From positions 1 to 64,000 of the forward strand of contig CAZXWN010000007.1 in NCBI GenBank assembly GCA_964644695.1: a DNA stretch of 64,000 nt, written 5' to 3'. The translations under genes were made by a program, and so were the position numbers. This document shows, piece by piece, positions 8,903 to 19,200 of this stretch; position 1 is the first letter of the stretch, and each line of letters begins with the position of its first letter. Below the pieces are notes generated by a model, which was not told the origin of the DNA, did not search any database, and saw only the letters and a program-made list of their open reading frames with translations. This stretch comes from CAZXWN01 sp964644695 [NCBI: uncultured bacterium]. GTDB taxonomy: Bacteria; UBP4; UBA4092.

Positions 8903-8999
8903 AAATTTCTAGCCTCCCATTTAACTAGTATTCGACTCTAATCAACAGATACTTTATCCTCAACAATAAACTCCATTATTTTAACTCTGTTTATTAATA

Positions 9000-9036
9000 A
9001 AACAATATCCACAGTCATAAACCATGGATATTGTTT
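9000..9036 (-). terminator. Rho-independent terminator
   Basis: AAACAATATCCA and TGGATATTGTTT form a perfect 12-bp stem with a 13-base loop. It is 59 bases beyond the stop codon of the large membrane protein gene at 9096, and the minus strand continues TTTTATTAATAAA. Confidence 0.65.
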
Positions 9037-9095
9037 ATCTGTCACCAGTTAAAGAAGGTTTGCTGGAAATAATTACCGGGAGATATAAAAGCCTT

Positions 9096-11678
9096 TCATC
9101 CTCTGTTTTTATTCAAGATAGCCTTATAATCCACCTTCTGAATAAGCCGACCCATGCTTCTGTAAAAATATCCATCAACCGGGTCTATCAGAGTTTGAGA
9201 TTCATAGAAATAATTATTCTTACGAAGAGTTATCGGACCACCTTTAACAACAGGCTTTTCTGGATTCTTTACATCAATAACCTGGACCGCATTATCCCAA
9301 CACACAACAACAGCTTTTCTTTTGGAATCATAATAAATCATTGACTGCGGGTACGAAATCCCTCGTTGATACCAGGGATAGGGAATGTTTGCAATCTTCT
9401 TAATGTTTGAAGCGTCACGGGCATCCAACACCATCAGCATAGATTTAGAGTTGACAATATAGATATAGCCTCTGGAATCACTTACCACATTATATATTTC
9501 AGGAGACAAATCATTGATATGGCGCGCAACCTTATCAGAGGAAATAGCAAAGACAGTCCAGGAAGGGCGCATTTCCAGAGATCCGATATAGTGATTATTA
9601 TCAAGCCTAATCACTTCGCAGATAGGAAAGAGTTTTTCTCGGTTTTCGCCCTTTACACTATAAACAATATTCATATCCGGAATATCCAGATAAGCACAGT
9701 CTTGTTGATATATCTTGCGGAGTTCCTTTACCAGAAAACCCTGACTATCTTTACTCCATGTAGTTTCAATAGCAGTTGTACTGAATATTTTATTCACATT
9801 CATAATAGAATCTGTTCGATAGATCTTTTCCGAAGAAATATCATTTATAGCAAAAGGTTTCATAAAATCACCCGCATTAAGATATGTCTCCATATTTGTA
9901 ATACCCTTTACAACATCAACAAAAACATCTTTTTCTTTAACAGGCTCTAAAACACGGAAAGTCGTATAAAAACAGCTCTGATTGTTATCACTTGAAGCAC
10001 ACATCATTCGCAGAGTTGTCACGGTTGAGTGACTCATATCAAACCGACTTATTCGAAGACCACCCGGTTCTGATAAAGCAACATAAGCCTTATCCTCAAT
10101 CATAAAACTGTATTGAATATCTGATAATTTATCGCCTTTTATTCCACCAAAATAATAAGGTATGCATTCTGTCTCACCCTGCGCATTTTCTTTGATTTCA
10201 TAAATACTTGTCCTAAATGACTTCGTGCCTGTGTTGTATTTCTGGTTATTCGAATAAATAACATTTTCATAGCAAAGATACATTTTTCCATGGCTGATAT
10301 GCAATGAATTACCTTGAGAATTTGTGCGCGGAATGTTTCCTGATAACAACATATGTTTTTGCGATACCGAATCAATAACAAAGCCTAAAGGTAAAGCAAT
10401 CGTAATAATACCAGCAATCAATACACCTATCATGCTCTTATTAAAAGACCATTTCATATAAACTTGTCGAATAAATGAAAAATATAGAACACTGATAGTT
10501 ACTAAAATTAAACCCACCAAAAAACCGGCACTGTATATCAAATGAATACTATTTACAAATTTGACATTATATAAATCTGCCAGACAAAACATAGGAATAA
10601 ACGATATGTTGGCGATAATCACAACAACTACAGAACAGAATGCCCATAGGATCAGACTCTTGATACGATCTCGAAATATCAAGGACGATAATGCTGAAAG
10701 AAAATAAAAAATTACCCCTAGAGTTAAAAGTTTGGCTGCATAAAGACTGCTTAGTGGTAACTCTTTGCTGGTAAGTGGATAAAGACACATACACAATGAA
10801 AACAGAACGGAAAAGAAACCTAAAAGCATTCGAATCCAGAATATTTGATGCCGCATAAAAGGACGCGTCATTAAATAAGGAAATGTCCGCGCGTTGGAGT
10901 CTGCTCCCAAAAGACGGGTACCACTTATCCCTAAATAAAACAAAAATAAGTAAGGTAATACCTCATAAAATCCGGGAAGAATAAACAGTAACATAAACCC
11001 CAGAAGTGTCCATCGTTGTTCACGCCATTCTTTCCAATATAACCATTGTACGGAAGTCGATAACATCCCTCGAATTGCCAACATTATTCCAGAAGCAATA
11101 AATAAGGCTGGAACCCAATAGGAAAAACTATACATGTATCGTTGAATTTCTGTGGCAGATATTGGATAACTCTTTCCACTCGGAATAAAGTAATATAACC
11201 GAACCCAAAGTATCCCAAAGAATATGGCCCAAAATAAAAGAGGCATTACCCATCGTTGCCAGGGCTGTTTTTTGAAAGGATACCAACGGCTTAACCCCAT
11301 CATTGCCAGACCAGACAGCCCGCTCAAAAGACAATATTCATAGTTAACAATCCCATTCCAAACAAAATATCCAGGGGACCCCATATCGTTAGCTACCACA
11401 TTTAGAGCGGATGACACCAAGTATGGCCATAAAAAGAGAAGCGGAAGCGCCAGCGATTCAATAGCCATGAGAATAAATGCGTTTCGGAATATCTTTGGAG
11501 AGACTTCCTCTCCCAAATATAAACTGGTGACAGTTCCCAGTATCAGCATCAATGCCGTGAATATCATTACCCAGTTCTCTACTGAAAACTGGGATATCCC
11601 CCCATATGAAAGAGCATATATCACAGCAATAAATAAAACATGAATACCCAATAAGCCCCAATGTTTCAAATCCGACAT
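9096..11678 (-). CDS. Large membrane protein with C-terminal propeller-like domain
   Basis: An 860-residue protein in two halves. The first about 430 residues hold roughly 12 predicted membrane helices, and their spacing recalls ABC-2 type permeases. The second half is probably extracytoplasmic and beta-rich, ending in repeats of the LVIVD/propeller style such as SKSMLMVLDARDASNIKKIA and NAVQVIDVKNPEKPVV. No ATPase gene is adjacent, so a transporter role is uncertain; it could instead be a membrane-tethered sensor or binding protein. AGGAGGAAT lies just upstream of the ATG. Codon use is more AT-rich than the neighbours. I do not recognise a named family for the whole protein. Confidence 0.7.
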   Translation of the reverse strand: MSDLKHWGLLGIHVLFIAVIYALSYGGISQFSVENWVMIFTALMLILGTVTSLYLGEEVSPKIFRNAFILMAIESLALPLLFLWPYLVSSALNVVANDMGSPGYFVWNGIVNYEYCLLSGLSGLAMMGLSRWYPFKKQPWQRWVMPLLFWAIFFGILWVRLYYFIPSGKSYPISATEIQRYMYSFSYWVPALFIASGIMLAIRGMLSTSVQWLYWKEWREQRWTLLGFMLLFILPGFYEVLPYLFLFYLGISGTRLLGADSNARTFPYLMTRPFMRHQIFWIRMLLGFFSVLFSLCMCLYPLTSKELPLSSLYAAKLLTLGVIFYFLSALSSLIFRDRIKSLILWAFCSVVVVIIANISFIPMFCLADLYNVKFVNSIHLIYSAGFLVGLILVTISVLYFSFIRQVYMKWSFNKSMIGVLIAGIITIALPLGFVIDSVSQKHMLLSGNIPRTNSQGNSLHISHGKMYLCYENVIYSNNQKYNTGTKSFRTSIYEIKENAQGETECIPYYFGGIKGDKLSDIQYSFMIEDKAYVALSEPGGLRISRFDMSHSTVTTLRMMCASSDNNQSCFYTTFRVLEPVKEKDVFVDVVKGITNMETYLNAGDFMKPFAINDISSEKIYRTDSIMNVNKIFSTTAIETTWSKDSQGFLVKELRKIYQQDCAYLDIPDMNIVYSVKGENREKLFPICEVIRLDNNHYIGSLEMRPSWTVFAISSDKVARHINDLSPEIYNVVSDSRGYIYIVNSKSMLMVLDARDASNIKKIANIPYPWYQRGISYPQSMIYYDSKRKAVVVCWDNAVQVIDVKNPEKPVVKGGPITLRKNNYFYESQTLIDPVDGYFYRSMGRLIQKVDYKAILNKNRG

Positions 11679-12136
11679 TTTATTCCTCCTGCAAATAAAT
11701 ACGTTTCATAGAAAGGTTTGCTTCCTCGCTCAAACACCCATCCCTTCCGGACATCATCTTACAAACCCATCATCCACCTGTCAACTATAAACCGGGTGGA
11801 TAACATATTATCCCCATCCAAACAATAATTTCATCCCCGAACCATATTATGACTATTCTCATTACGCTGTTCTGACGAGGAAGGTACGGAGAGGGTCGGA
11901 GCAAGTCCGTGACTGATTCGAAAACGCAACAAACCATCCTCATATCTCCGAACCAAAATGGTAATCCCCTGTTTCCATCATTTGTGGTTTATTGTCTGTC
12001 GATTTCCAGTTATATTATTAATAGTGGTTTGTTACAAAACCGAAACAATACGGGATTGGCAGGAAAGTACCTGACCTGTCGGTCTTTTTATTTTCACCTA
12101 AATCTAATAATCAACTAGAAGTAAGGAGTACTACGG
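11679..12136. other. Intergenic region with hairpin repeat copy
   Basis: This 458-base gap separates divergent genes. The only structure I can point to is a decayed copy of the dispersed hairpin repeat (11885-11920). The plus-strand gene at 12137 has AAGTAAGGAG upstream. A short open frame here has no coding character. Confidence 0.6.
11885..11920 (+). repeat. Dispersed hairpin repeat, copy 2 (decayed)
   Basis: It shares the core ACGGA..GGGTCGGAGCAAGTCCGT and the flank GACTGATTCG with the copies at 1257 and 25570, but its left arm has lost the outer stem. It lies between divergent genes, so it is not simply a terminator. Confidence 0.55.
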
Positions 12137-13153
12137 ATGAAAGGGTTCTTGCTAATGACAGGTCTATTATCACTCTCCCTGGTGGTATCAGGGATAACCC
12201 AAACGGCTGATAAAATGACGGAACGGCCATTAAAATCACCGCTGAAATTCAAGGAAGATGGTACTTTCAAAATTCTGACGTTTGGGGATGTTCATTGGGA
12301 TAAGTTTAATGATAAAGACAAAAAAACACTGGCGGCAATGGATGCCGTGTTGGAAGCCGAACAGCCGGATTTGGTCATCTACACCGGAGATAATTGCCTC
12401 AGTGATAAGGTGGCTGATGTCAAAAAAGGCTACATCCAACTCACTGAACCTGTCGTCCGTCGTGGGATTCCCTGGGCAACCACCCTCGGTAATCATGATG
12501 CGGAATATGGCGGAATCGCCCGCAAGGATGTCTATTGTTCCATGTTGGGGCTGCCGGGAAATTTATCTCGACTGGGGCCTAAACAAATCCATGGGTATGG
12601 CAATTATATTCTTCCTGTCATGAGTCATTCTGGACGGAAACCTGCCGCCCTGTTTTATATTCTGGATTCCAATGCTTACAATTCAAACACGACGATTAAG
12701 GGATACGACTGGATCCGTCACAATCAAATCCAGTGGTATCAAGATGCGTCCAACTATTATAAAAAATACAACAAAGGCGTTTCCCTGCCATCCTATGCCT
12801 TCTTCCATATTCCGCCTCAGGAATTCAACCTGTTCTACAGTAAAGGAACTGTCGTCGGTGTTAAACAGGAAGATGTCTGTGCATCACTCATCAATAGTGG
12901 AATCATGGCGGCCTTCATGGAACAGGGTGATGTGAAAGCTGTGTTCTGTGGCCATGACCATATCAATGATTACATCGCTGGATTGGGTGGTATGTGGGTG
13001 GGATATACCCGGGGAATCAGTTACAACACCTACGGAAAAGAAGGATACCTGAAAGGTTCCAGAGTGATTGTCCTCAAAGAAGGGACACCTTCATTTGATA
13101 CCTGGCTCCGGCTGGAAGATAAATCCACCACCAATAAACTCCACTGCAAATAA
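12137..13153 (+). CDS. Secreted purple-acid-phosphatase-like metallophosphoesterase
   Basis: This 338-residue protein has a signal peptide (MKGFLLMTGLLSLSLVVSG) and the metallophosphoesterase motifs GDVHWD (D51, H53), TGDN (D85), LGNHDAE (N119, H120), FFHIPPQEF and CGHDH. The pattern matches the Dcr2/PAP29-like group of calcineurin phosphatases. A periplasmic or surface phosphatase releasing phosphate from organic esters is the likely role; substrate unknown. It is a single gene with AAGTAAGGAG ahead of the ATG and a strong terminator at 13175-13204. Confidence 0.88.
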   Translation: MKGFLLMTGLLSLSLVVSGITQTADKMTERPLKSPLKFKEDGTFKILTFGDVHWDKFNDKDKKTLAAMDAVLEAEQPDLVIYTGDNCLSDKVADVKKGYIQLTEPVVRRGIPWATTLGNHDAEYGGIARKDVYCSMLGLPGNLSRLGPKQIHGYGNYILPVMSHSGRKPAALFYILDSNAYNSNTTIKGYDWIRHNQIQWYQDASNYYKKYNKGVSLPSYAFFHIPPQEFNLFYSKGTVVGVKQEDVCASLINSGIMAAFMEQGDVKAVFCGHDHINDYIAGLGGMWVGYTRGISYNTYGKEGYLKGSRVIVLKEGTPSFDTWLRLEDKSTTNKLHCK

Positions 13154-13174
13154 TTCAATAAATCTCCGAAAAAC

Positions 13175-13204
13175 AACCCGGGGTCTTTCTTCAGACTCCG
13201 GGTT
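13175..13204 (+). terminator. Rho-independent terminator
   Basis: AACCCGGGGTCT pairs with AGACTCCGGGTT around a short loop, with one mismatch, followed by TTATTT. It is 22 bases after the phosphoesterase stop codon. Confidence 0.85.
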
Positions 13205-13268
13205 TTATTTATCCTGATGTCTGAATCCATTTTCCATCTATCGACTCATTTTCAAATATCGTAGGATA

Positions 13269-13829
13269 ATGTTAATTATGCTTTTTTCAAATCGGCTCAA
13301 AATAAGAAGATTCAACTCTGTTGATTGGAAACGCCTCCACGAAATCATCCTTGATAAAGAAGCCTCTCCTTATGCTATTTATGACCATGAGTTTCCAACC
13401 GATGAAAAGGCCGCAAAAGAATTAACCATATACTTTATGAACAGTAAAGATTTCTATGCCATCTGCATAAAGGACACCGGAGAATTAATAGGGTATATTG
13501 CACTGAATTATTGTAATGAGCACCAAAGAAATCTTGGGTATTGCTTACATTCTGCCCATCAGGGGAAAGGTTATGCCTCTGAGGCTTGCCGTACCCTTCT
13601 GGAACATGCGTTTAACCATTTAAACATTGAGGAAGTCATTGCCGGTACCGCAAACGAAAACCATCCCTCATGTAAACTTTTATTATCATTAAACTTCAAG
13701 AAAATCTCTGAGAGTACACACTCCTTCCGCAAATCATCTGACGGCACCCCTATTGAATTTACAGGCGGTGAATATCTTCTCAAAAAACAGGACTTCATCA
13801 AAACATCCCAGGTAAACAAGAATCTATAA
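13269..13829 (+). CDS. GNAT family N-acetyltransferase
   Basis: The 186-residue protein has the GNAT fold of the RimJ/RimL-like branch. The N-terminal strand is NRLKIRRFNSVDWKRLHEI. IGYIALNYCNEHQRNLGYCL leads to the acetyl-CoA loop HQGKGYASEA (Q/R-x-x-G-x-G/A type), and the motif ENHPSCKLLLSLNF follows near the C-terminus. It should acetylate a small molecule or protein amine; target unknown. The ATG at 13278 has better spacing from TAGGA and may be the true start. It stands alone. Confidence 0.85.
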   Translation: MLIMLFSNRLKIRRFNSVDWKRLHEIILDKEASPYAIYDHEFPTDEKAAKELTIYFMNSKDFYAICIKDTGELIGYIALNYCNEHQRNLGYCLHSAHQGKGYASEACRTLLEHAFNHLNIEEVIAGTANENHPSCKLLLSLNFKKISESTHSFRKSSDGTPIEFTGGEYLLKKQDFIKTSQVNKNL

Positions 13830-14290
13830 GAAATCCGGAACCATCCAACAAACATTGAGCTTTTGATTTTGCTACAGAGAAAAAGTATCCAATATACCCA
13901 CTACAATATATTCTCGATAGCAGCCATGGGGTTTGTTGAATAACAATCAATGTAAATTCTCCCCAAAAACTCTCCTTTACCAAAGTTGAAACAATTGTAA
14001 ATTGTGATTGACAAAGCCCCCCTTGAACCCTATAGTCAAAAGTAGAGCGAAACATCAATAAATGGGATTGAGTTTCAAGTATCGAACTGATTTACACAAC
14101 GGACATCCTCACCAAACAAACAACCTTGCCCGCTGCATAGACCAGCGACTGATTATCGTCAGAGGTAAAGTTATTAACCCTTCAGGATTAGATTATGGTG
14201 TCGTTAATTGAGCAGGTTGATCCTTCCCCGTTAATCCTTCTGTAGTCTTTTCTCGGAATCACTACTCTATTTAGAGAGGAGGTGTATTCA
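13830..14290. other. Intergenic region with a promoter
   Basis: The gap holds one clear promoter-like element (14008-14036) directed at the secreted protein gene at 14291. The transcript would then have an unusually long leader of about 250 bases. I see no recognisable riboswitch fold in it. Confidence 0.5.
14008..14036 (+). promoter_or_regulatory. Sigma70-type promoter
   Basis: A perfect TTGACA (14008-14013), a 17-base spacer and TATAGT (14031-14036). It probably drives the small envelope-protein cluster at 14291-16146. Confidence 0.6.
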
Positions 14291-15127
14291 ATGAGAAAGA
14301 TAAGAATCAAATTCGTGATTATCCTGTGCTTAGGTCTGGGATTATTAGCAACATTGCTAGTTCCGGTCAAAGCCCTGGATATATCAATTCAATTCGGAAC
14401 TCCCCCACCCCGGATGCCCCGTACAAGGTTCCATGCTGCACCAGAACCCGTATATGTGGACTATTATCGTGATGCGGTCTTGAATTTGGGAAGTGGTTAT
14501 TTCAGCCTCGATTATCCTGTTGTTTATGGATATTCCCGAGATTACGATTTAACCCCGGAAGAGGTTCTCTATATCCTCTACTTATCCCACTATTCACATC
14601 ATTCACCAACCTATGTAATTCGAATTTACAGAGAGTATCATAGGCGTGGTTGGACTGTTATGTCGCGGCATTTGACATTAGACAGAAACTATCCCCGATG
14701 GATGCGTAACCAGGATGCTCCGTCCATCTCTGTACTCTATGCAACATCCTCCTATTACGATGTGCCTTATACACAGGTCCAACGTATCTATACCAGAGGA
14801 TATCGGCCAGCAGAGATAGTGGTTGCAATCAATGTTGCCAACCGTTCCGGCAAACCTGTTAGTGGAATATTGTCTGAACGGAATAGAGGTCGGAAATGGG
14901 AAGATATTACCAAAGAACATAAAATGTCCTTGGGTGATATTAAAGCACCTGCACGAAAAGGAAGATCGGTTAAATTCGGTGCTCCTTTAGTGGAAAAAGA
15001 ATCACCACCACCAGTTATTAAGGGGAAAAAGATTCAAACAGGACATGAAAATATGCCTAACATGCCCAACAAATCAAACCTTAGAGACAACCGACAAAAG
15101 AACGAAAAAGATAGAGGTTGGAAATAA
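14291..15127 (+). CDS. Secreted Tyr/Arg-rich protein of unknown function
   Basis: The ATG at 14291 is chosen over an in-frame GTG nine bases earlier because AGAGGAGGTG sits at ideal distance. The 278-residue product starts with a signal peptide (MRKIRIKFVIILCLGLGLLATLLVPVKA). The middle, about residues 60-190, is rich in Tyr and Arg and has a repeated helical theme, with LTPEEVLYILYLSHYSHHSP recurring loosely as DVPYTQVQRIYTRGYRPAEI. The C-terminal 70 residues are highly charged and look disordered. I do not recognise the family. It is the first gene of a run of small envelope proteins. Confidence 0.75.
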   Translation: MRKIRIKFVIILCLGLGLLATLLVPVKALDISIQFGTPPPRMPRTRFHAAPEPVYVDYYRDAVLNLGSGYFSLDYPVVYGYSRDYDLTPEEVLYILYLSHYSHHSPTYVIRIYREYHRRGWTVMSRHLTLDRNYPRWMRNQDAPSISVLYATSSYYDVPYTQVQRIYTRGYRPAEIVVAINVANRSGKPVSGILSERNRGRKWEDITKEHKMSLGDIKAPARKGRSVKFGAPLVEKESPPPVIKGKKIQTGHENMPNMPNKSNLRDNRQKNEKDRGWK

Positions 15128-15137
15128 AAGGTTCGTT

Positions 15138-15174
15138 ATATACTCAGTCCAACTTCTGGTTGGACTGAGTATAT
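15138..15174 (+). other. Perfect 16-bp hairpin
   Basis: ATATACTCAGTCCAAC (15138-15153) and its exact reverse complement (15159-15174) flank a 5-base loop. It lies 11 bases after the secreted-protein stop codon and 18 bases before the DUF3185 start. No T-run follows, so it is more likely an mRNA processing or stability element, or an operator, than a terminator. Confidence 0.6.
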
Positions 15175-15192
15175 CCCCATGGAGGGGATTTT

Positions 15193-15408
15193 ATGAAAGC
15201 AACAGCGATTATTGGGATTCTGCTCATTGTCATAGGAGTTATTGCACTTGGATATGGTGGAATATCTTATGTCAGCCGGGACAAAGTCATTGATATGGGC
15301 CCCATTCAAGTCACAAAAGAACAAACACATTCTATTCCAATTGCTCCAATTGCTGGAGTGATTGTCTTGTTTGCAGGAGTTGTTTTCTTAGTGACAAGTA
15401 AAGACTAA
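15193..15408 (+). CDS. Small DUF3185 membrane protein
   Basis: The 71-residue protein has two membrane segments (about 4-24 and 49-67) joined by a loop with VIDMGPIQVTKEQTHSIPI. This layout and the DMGPIQ motif match DUF3185 proteins, small inner-membrane proteins of unknown role. GGAGGGGA lies just upstream of the ATG. Its neighbours are other tiny membrane or stress-type proteins, which suggests an envelope-stress role by context only. Confidence 0.82.
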   Translation: MKATAIIGILLIVIGVIALGYGGISYVSRDKVIDMGPIQVTKEQTHSIPIAPIAGVIVLFAGVVFLVTSKD

Positions 15409-15507
15409 TATCTATATTTTGAAGAAAAGTACTCGCCACTAAAGGTTCACAGTGAGTATTGGTGGATACAAAATCATTTTGTGAGTAAAGAAAGGTAAGC
15501 AACCATT

Positions 15508-15645
15508 ATGTTCTGGATGATTATTATTATTCTTTTTATTCTCTGGCTTTTGGGATGGAGATTTAAAACCGGAGGAAACTTAATACACACACTATTGGCT
15601 ATAATACTCATTATTATCATTCTTCGATTGATTGGATTTATGTAA
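15508..15645 (+). CDS. lmo0937-family tiny membrane protein
   Basis: A 45-residue open frame encodes two short hydrophobic helices separated by a Lys-Thr-Gly-Gly turn: FWMIIIILFILWLLGWRFK, then TGGNLIHTLLAIILIIIILR. That size and pattern match the lmo0937 family of hydrophobic membrane peptides, which are widespread and often stress-linked. AAAGGTAA lies upstream. It sits 99 bases after the DUF3185 gene on the same strand. Confidence 0.75.
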   Translation: MFWMIIIILFILWLLGWRFKTGGNLIHTLLAIILIIIILRLIGFM

Positions 15646-15885
15646 TGAGCTGGAGGTTCCCGTTTTCCAGATTATTCTTTATTTGATCTGGGTTGATTAA
15701 AGGTAATTATCTTTCGGGTAAAACCTGCAATTTTGACAGCGCGTTCAATATCCTGCCCCTTACAAACATCCATTATTTTTCCCATCGAATGAATGTAACA
15801 TTATCTCTGTCCACCTGTCAGGCAAAAGAGTGGACACTCCCCTCTCCCCTTTTCTGGGATGATAAATTTCAGAAAGGAGAACATG

Positions 15886-16146
15886 ATGTCTAAGAGAAAA
15901 TGGCAAAATTATAGTATCAATGGATTATTACCCTCGGCAGAAAACATCGCACAGATGAACCGGTGGCACAAGTCGTCTCCAGGATATTTACGATTATTGA
16001 TGACCAGTTCCGGAGTCAACCGTGATTGGGAACAGGTAAAAGATGAATCACCGGCCCATCTTGATCCAGAACTAATGAGTCGTTTGTCGGAAGAGTTATT
16101 CATCTTACAGCAGCATCTGAACGATTATTTCAAGCAGACAACTTAA
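15886..16146 (+). CDS. Small hypothetical protein
   Basis: An 86-residue soluble protein starting MSKRKWQNYSINGLLPSAEN. AAGGAG ends six bases before this ATG; an ATG three bases earlier is less well spaced. It is charged, appears helical, and ends with LSEELFILQQHLNDYFKQTT. No family is recognised. It is the last gene of the small-protein cluster that starts at 14291. The good ribosome-binding site supports it being real. Confidence 0.6.
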   Translation: MSKRKWQNYSINGLLPSAENIAQMNRWHKSSPGYLRLLMTSSGVNRDWEQVKDESPAHLDPELMSRLSEELFILQQHLNDYFKQTT

Positions 16147-16183
16147 GCGGATTGATTCCTAACGGATGCCGCATAAATAAAAA

Positions 16184-16209
16184 CGGGTGGGAGTGTATCC
16201 TCCCACCCG
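16184..16209 (-). terminator. Rho-independent terminator
   Basis: CGGGTGGGAG and CTCCCACCCG form a 10-bp GC-rich stem. On the minus strand it runs into TTTTTATTTAT, so it ends the large secreted-protein gene that stops at 16230. Confidence 0.88.
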
Positions 16210-16229
16210 GCAATGGATATCAAATTAAA

Positions 16230-19200
16230 TCAGGGAAACAGGAGATAATCCCCAAAGTTCGGATTATCCGTGTCCCGATAAAAATCAAAGTTATCTATTT
16301 CCAGAACACCGGTCTTATCATTTTGTACCATGAACTGGAATTGATGATACGGGTTCCGAACAGGCAATGCCAGGTAATGAGTCCCATTGGTAAGGTAGCC
16401 AAATTGGGCTGCCGCTCCAATCTGTCCGTGGGTGGGATTGAATATTTCATACTGGCCTGGCGACTGAACGCCCATCAGGTTCATTTGGTAGAGTCCAGTG
16501 TAACTGTTGAACTGGCCTCCAGTCTGTACAATGTCCGACTTCAATCCTACTTCATATCCGGGATTTCCCTGCGGCGTATTGAGTTGACCGGGGGACTTGA
16601 TTGCTGTCACCTTGACACCCTGATACTGATTAGACAACGAGACGGCTAATCGTCCGCTGGATGTCACTGATAATTCCGGCATACTGGAGGGATCTACACC
16701 CAGGCGTTCTGCCCCCCAGCCTTGAGTGAACTGGCTGTAAGAATCAAACTGACCCGACTCAAGATTCATGGATTTCAGAGCACGGGTCCCCTGGAAGAGC
16801 TCCGGTGTTGCTTGAATGACCTGCAGGTCTGCCAGGTACAAAGTCGCCAGTGGGTCGTTCCCCTTGATGACGAATTGAGGATAACCATAAGAAGTCGTAT
16901 ATGTATATAGGGGAGCTTCTATCCATGTCCATTGATTGGGAACCCCCAGGTAAATATTCCCGACCAGGCTAACCCTCGATGCAGCGGGAATATAGCCCTG
17001 ATAATAGAACAATCCACATTCAAAAGTATTGGAGGTCTGTGGCGAATAGACCTTCATTCGGGCAATATACCATTCCCCGGGAGTATTGAAAAGCCATTTG
17101 TTGAGCTCGCCTGTTGCTTTGATGGCTTGAGTCATCCCACTGAAAGTAAAGCGTAATACATTATTTACAGTTTCGCCGGCACTGTCAGTGGCGGAAGTGA
17201 CCCATGAAATTACAGGTAGTTCCGGGCGCTCAGCCAGTTTTTGGACTCCAAACTGAGTGAACAAATTAGATACAGAGGAGAAAGTTCCTCCATCGAACAC
17301 ATTAGGGTAAACAGAGATTCGTTCTCTATCCACGTCCACAGCATTAGCAGGATTATCGTTGGGTGAAGCCAGAACATCAACATAACCTGGGGCACTGAAA
17401 GTGGAATCTGCCGTCAATTTGACCCAACTGTTCCCTGTTTGGAACGCGGCAGAAAGACCCGGGCCCGAAGCTTGGACAGCACTGCTGTTTCCATAACTAT
17501 TCGGAAGCGCTATACCGGTTGAGTCATAAGTATATTTAGATACCTCGATAGATTCGCTTTGTCCAGGCCTTAGCCCCACATGTGGAAGTTTTCGAATCTT
17601 ATATGTCGAGTATTTGATTTTCTGTTTCCCAAAACAACCGTCACTGGAATTTTGAGCGAAATACCAGATTTGTCCCGTAGTCGCGAAAGCCAATGAACCG
17701 TAACTGGCTGAATCACCGGACAAATTAGCTAAAGTAAAAAAGTTTTGATATACCATGAAGGGATAGGCAGAATCCAACTTCCATTGCTGGCGCAAATCCA
17801 TCAGGTTGGAGAATGATTGACCGGTGAACGCTTTCACTGCCAACAGGTCTGTCATTGAGCTAACAGCCTGATTTATTCGAACAGTGGTAGAGTTGCCCTG
17901 AGCATTTGATACAGTGAGTGATATCCAGTAATGTTGTGTCGTGTATGTACTATTCATCGGTGCAACCCATTGGGTTGTGGATCGAGTTGCATTGATAAAT
18001 CTTCCTGTTAATGAAGACCACTGGTAGAATAGCGGATCAGCACCAGAAACCACAGCATAGACCATTGTGGTTTCCTGGGACATCATAGGATTGGATAAAG
18101 AACTCAACTCATCGAAAGTGGTGATTTGATATTGTTTAGCCCTTGCAGCATAAACCTCCCAGTTCCCGGAATCCGTTCGGTCAGTCCAGGCAAGGATTCC
18201 ACCCTTTTCTGCATCTCGCGTAACAACAATATTGGTTTGAACATTGCTGGAATTGGAAAAGACAGGGAATCCATTTTCAATCCACTGGAGAGCACCTGTG
18301 GAGCTGATTTTTTGGATATAGGCTTTTGCCTGCGGCTCTCGGTAATCTGACCAGGAAATTAAAAGACCGCCATCTGTAAGTGGATATGCAGATGGCATCA
18401 TATCGAAAGAAGTCGTCGTCACAGTGATACCGTTCCAAAGATATTCCCCCCAAAGATATCTCCCTGATGAGTTGAACCGTTGAGATTTCAGGATATTTTG
18501 GTATGGGAATCCTTGGGTCCAAGTAACCGTCAGTCCCTGGTTCTCATCGGATAGGAGAAGGAACGAACCCGAATAGACGAAGTCATGGCTTACCCAAACA
18601 CCCCCAGGGTTCCAGAGTGTAGATCCTGCGGAATTAACTCGTTGCAAAAGCAGTCCAGGAGTGTTAGAAACAAGTCCGGGTTCCAACCATGCGGCATAAA
18701 AACCACCTGTTCCATCCGGAACTATTTCAACTTGGGTTTGGCTCTTCGGCGAGGTAGAAATAGATATCCCATTCGCCCCCCATTGATTTACACCATTGGA
18801 ATCCAGTCGTTGCGCATAAACATGATTAGTCCCACTGCGAGAATCTACCCAGGATATATAGGTCCCGTTTGCACTGTCATACACCGGTGTTGCAATAGAT
18901 TGAGGATTACCCACCATACCCACAGCAACTCCGGAAAGAGTCCATTGCGAAACAGCATCGCCATTGATTCGTTGCGCCATAACACTTTTCTGGTTCGTGG
19001 AATCATGCGATATCCATGCAATAACGGCTCCGCCGTTACCATCTCCGGCTAATCGAGGCATTTCCTGATAATCACTTTCCGTGACAATTTCTGTTCCCTG
19101 GGGACCCCAAAGGGTAGTGCCGTCTGAAGTAATGCGCTGTGCCATGATATCAGTGTAAGATGAAGACCCTCGGTCTTCCTGCCATACGACTATCATGCCG

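Noticed and set aside
11909-12118. A 69-codon plus-strand frame before the phosphoesterase gene
   Set aside because: Its composition is not protein-like, it has no ribosome-binding site and it crosses a hairpin repeat.
12137-13153. Calling both phosphoesterases one duplicated gene
   Set aside because: The proteins at 3442 and 12137 share only the metal motifs; one is membrane-anchored and YkuE-like, the other is secreted and PAP29-like.
14037-14290. A riboswitch in the long leader of the small-protein cluster
   Set aside because: I could find no conserved core of a known class, and no regulated metabolic gene follows.
18585-19052. A 155-codon plus-strand frame
   Set aside because: It is antisense to the repeat region of the large secreted protein, whose periodic sequence keeps the opposite strand open.
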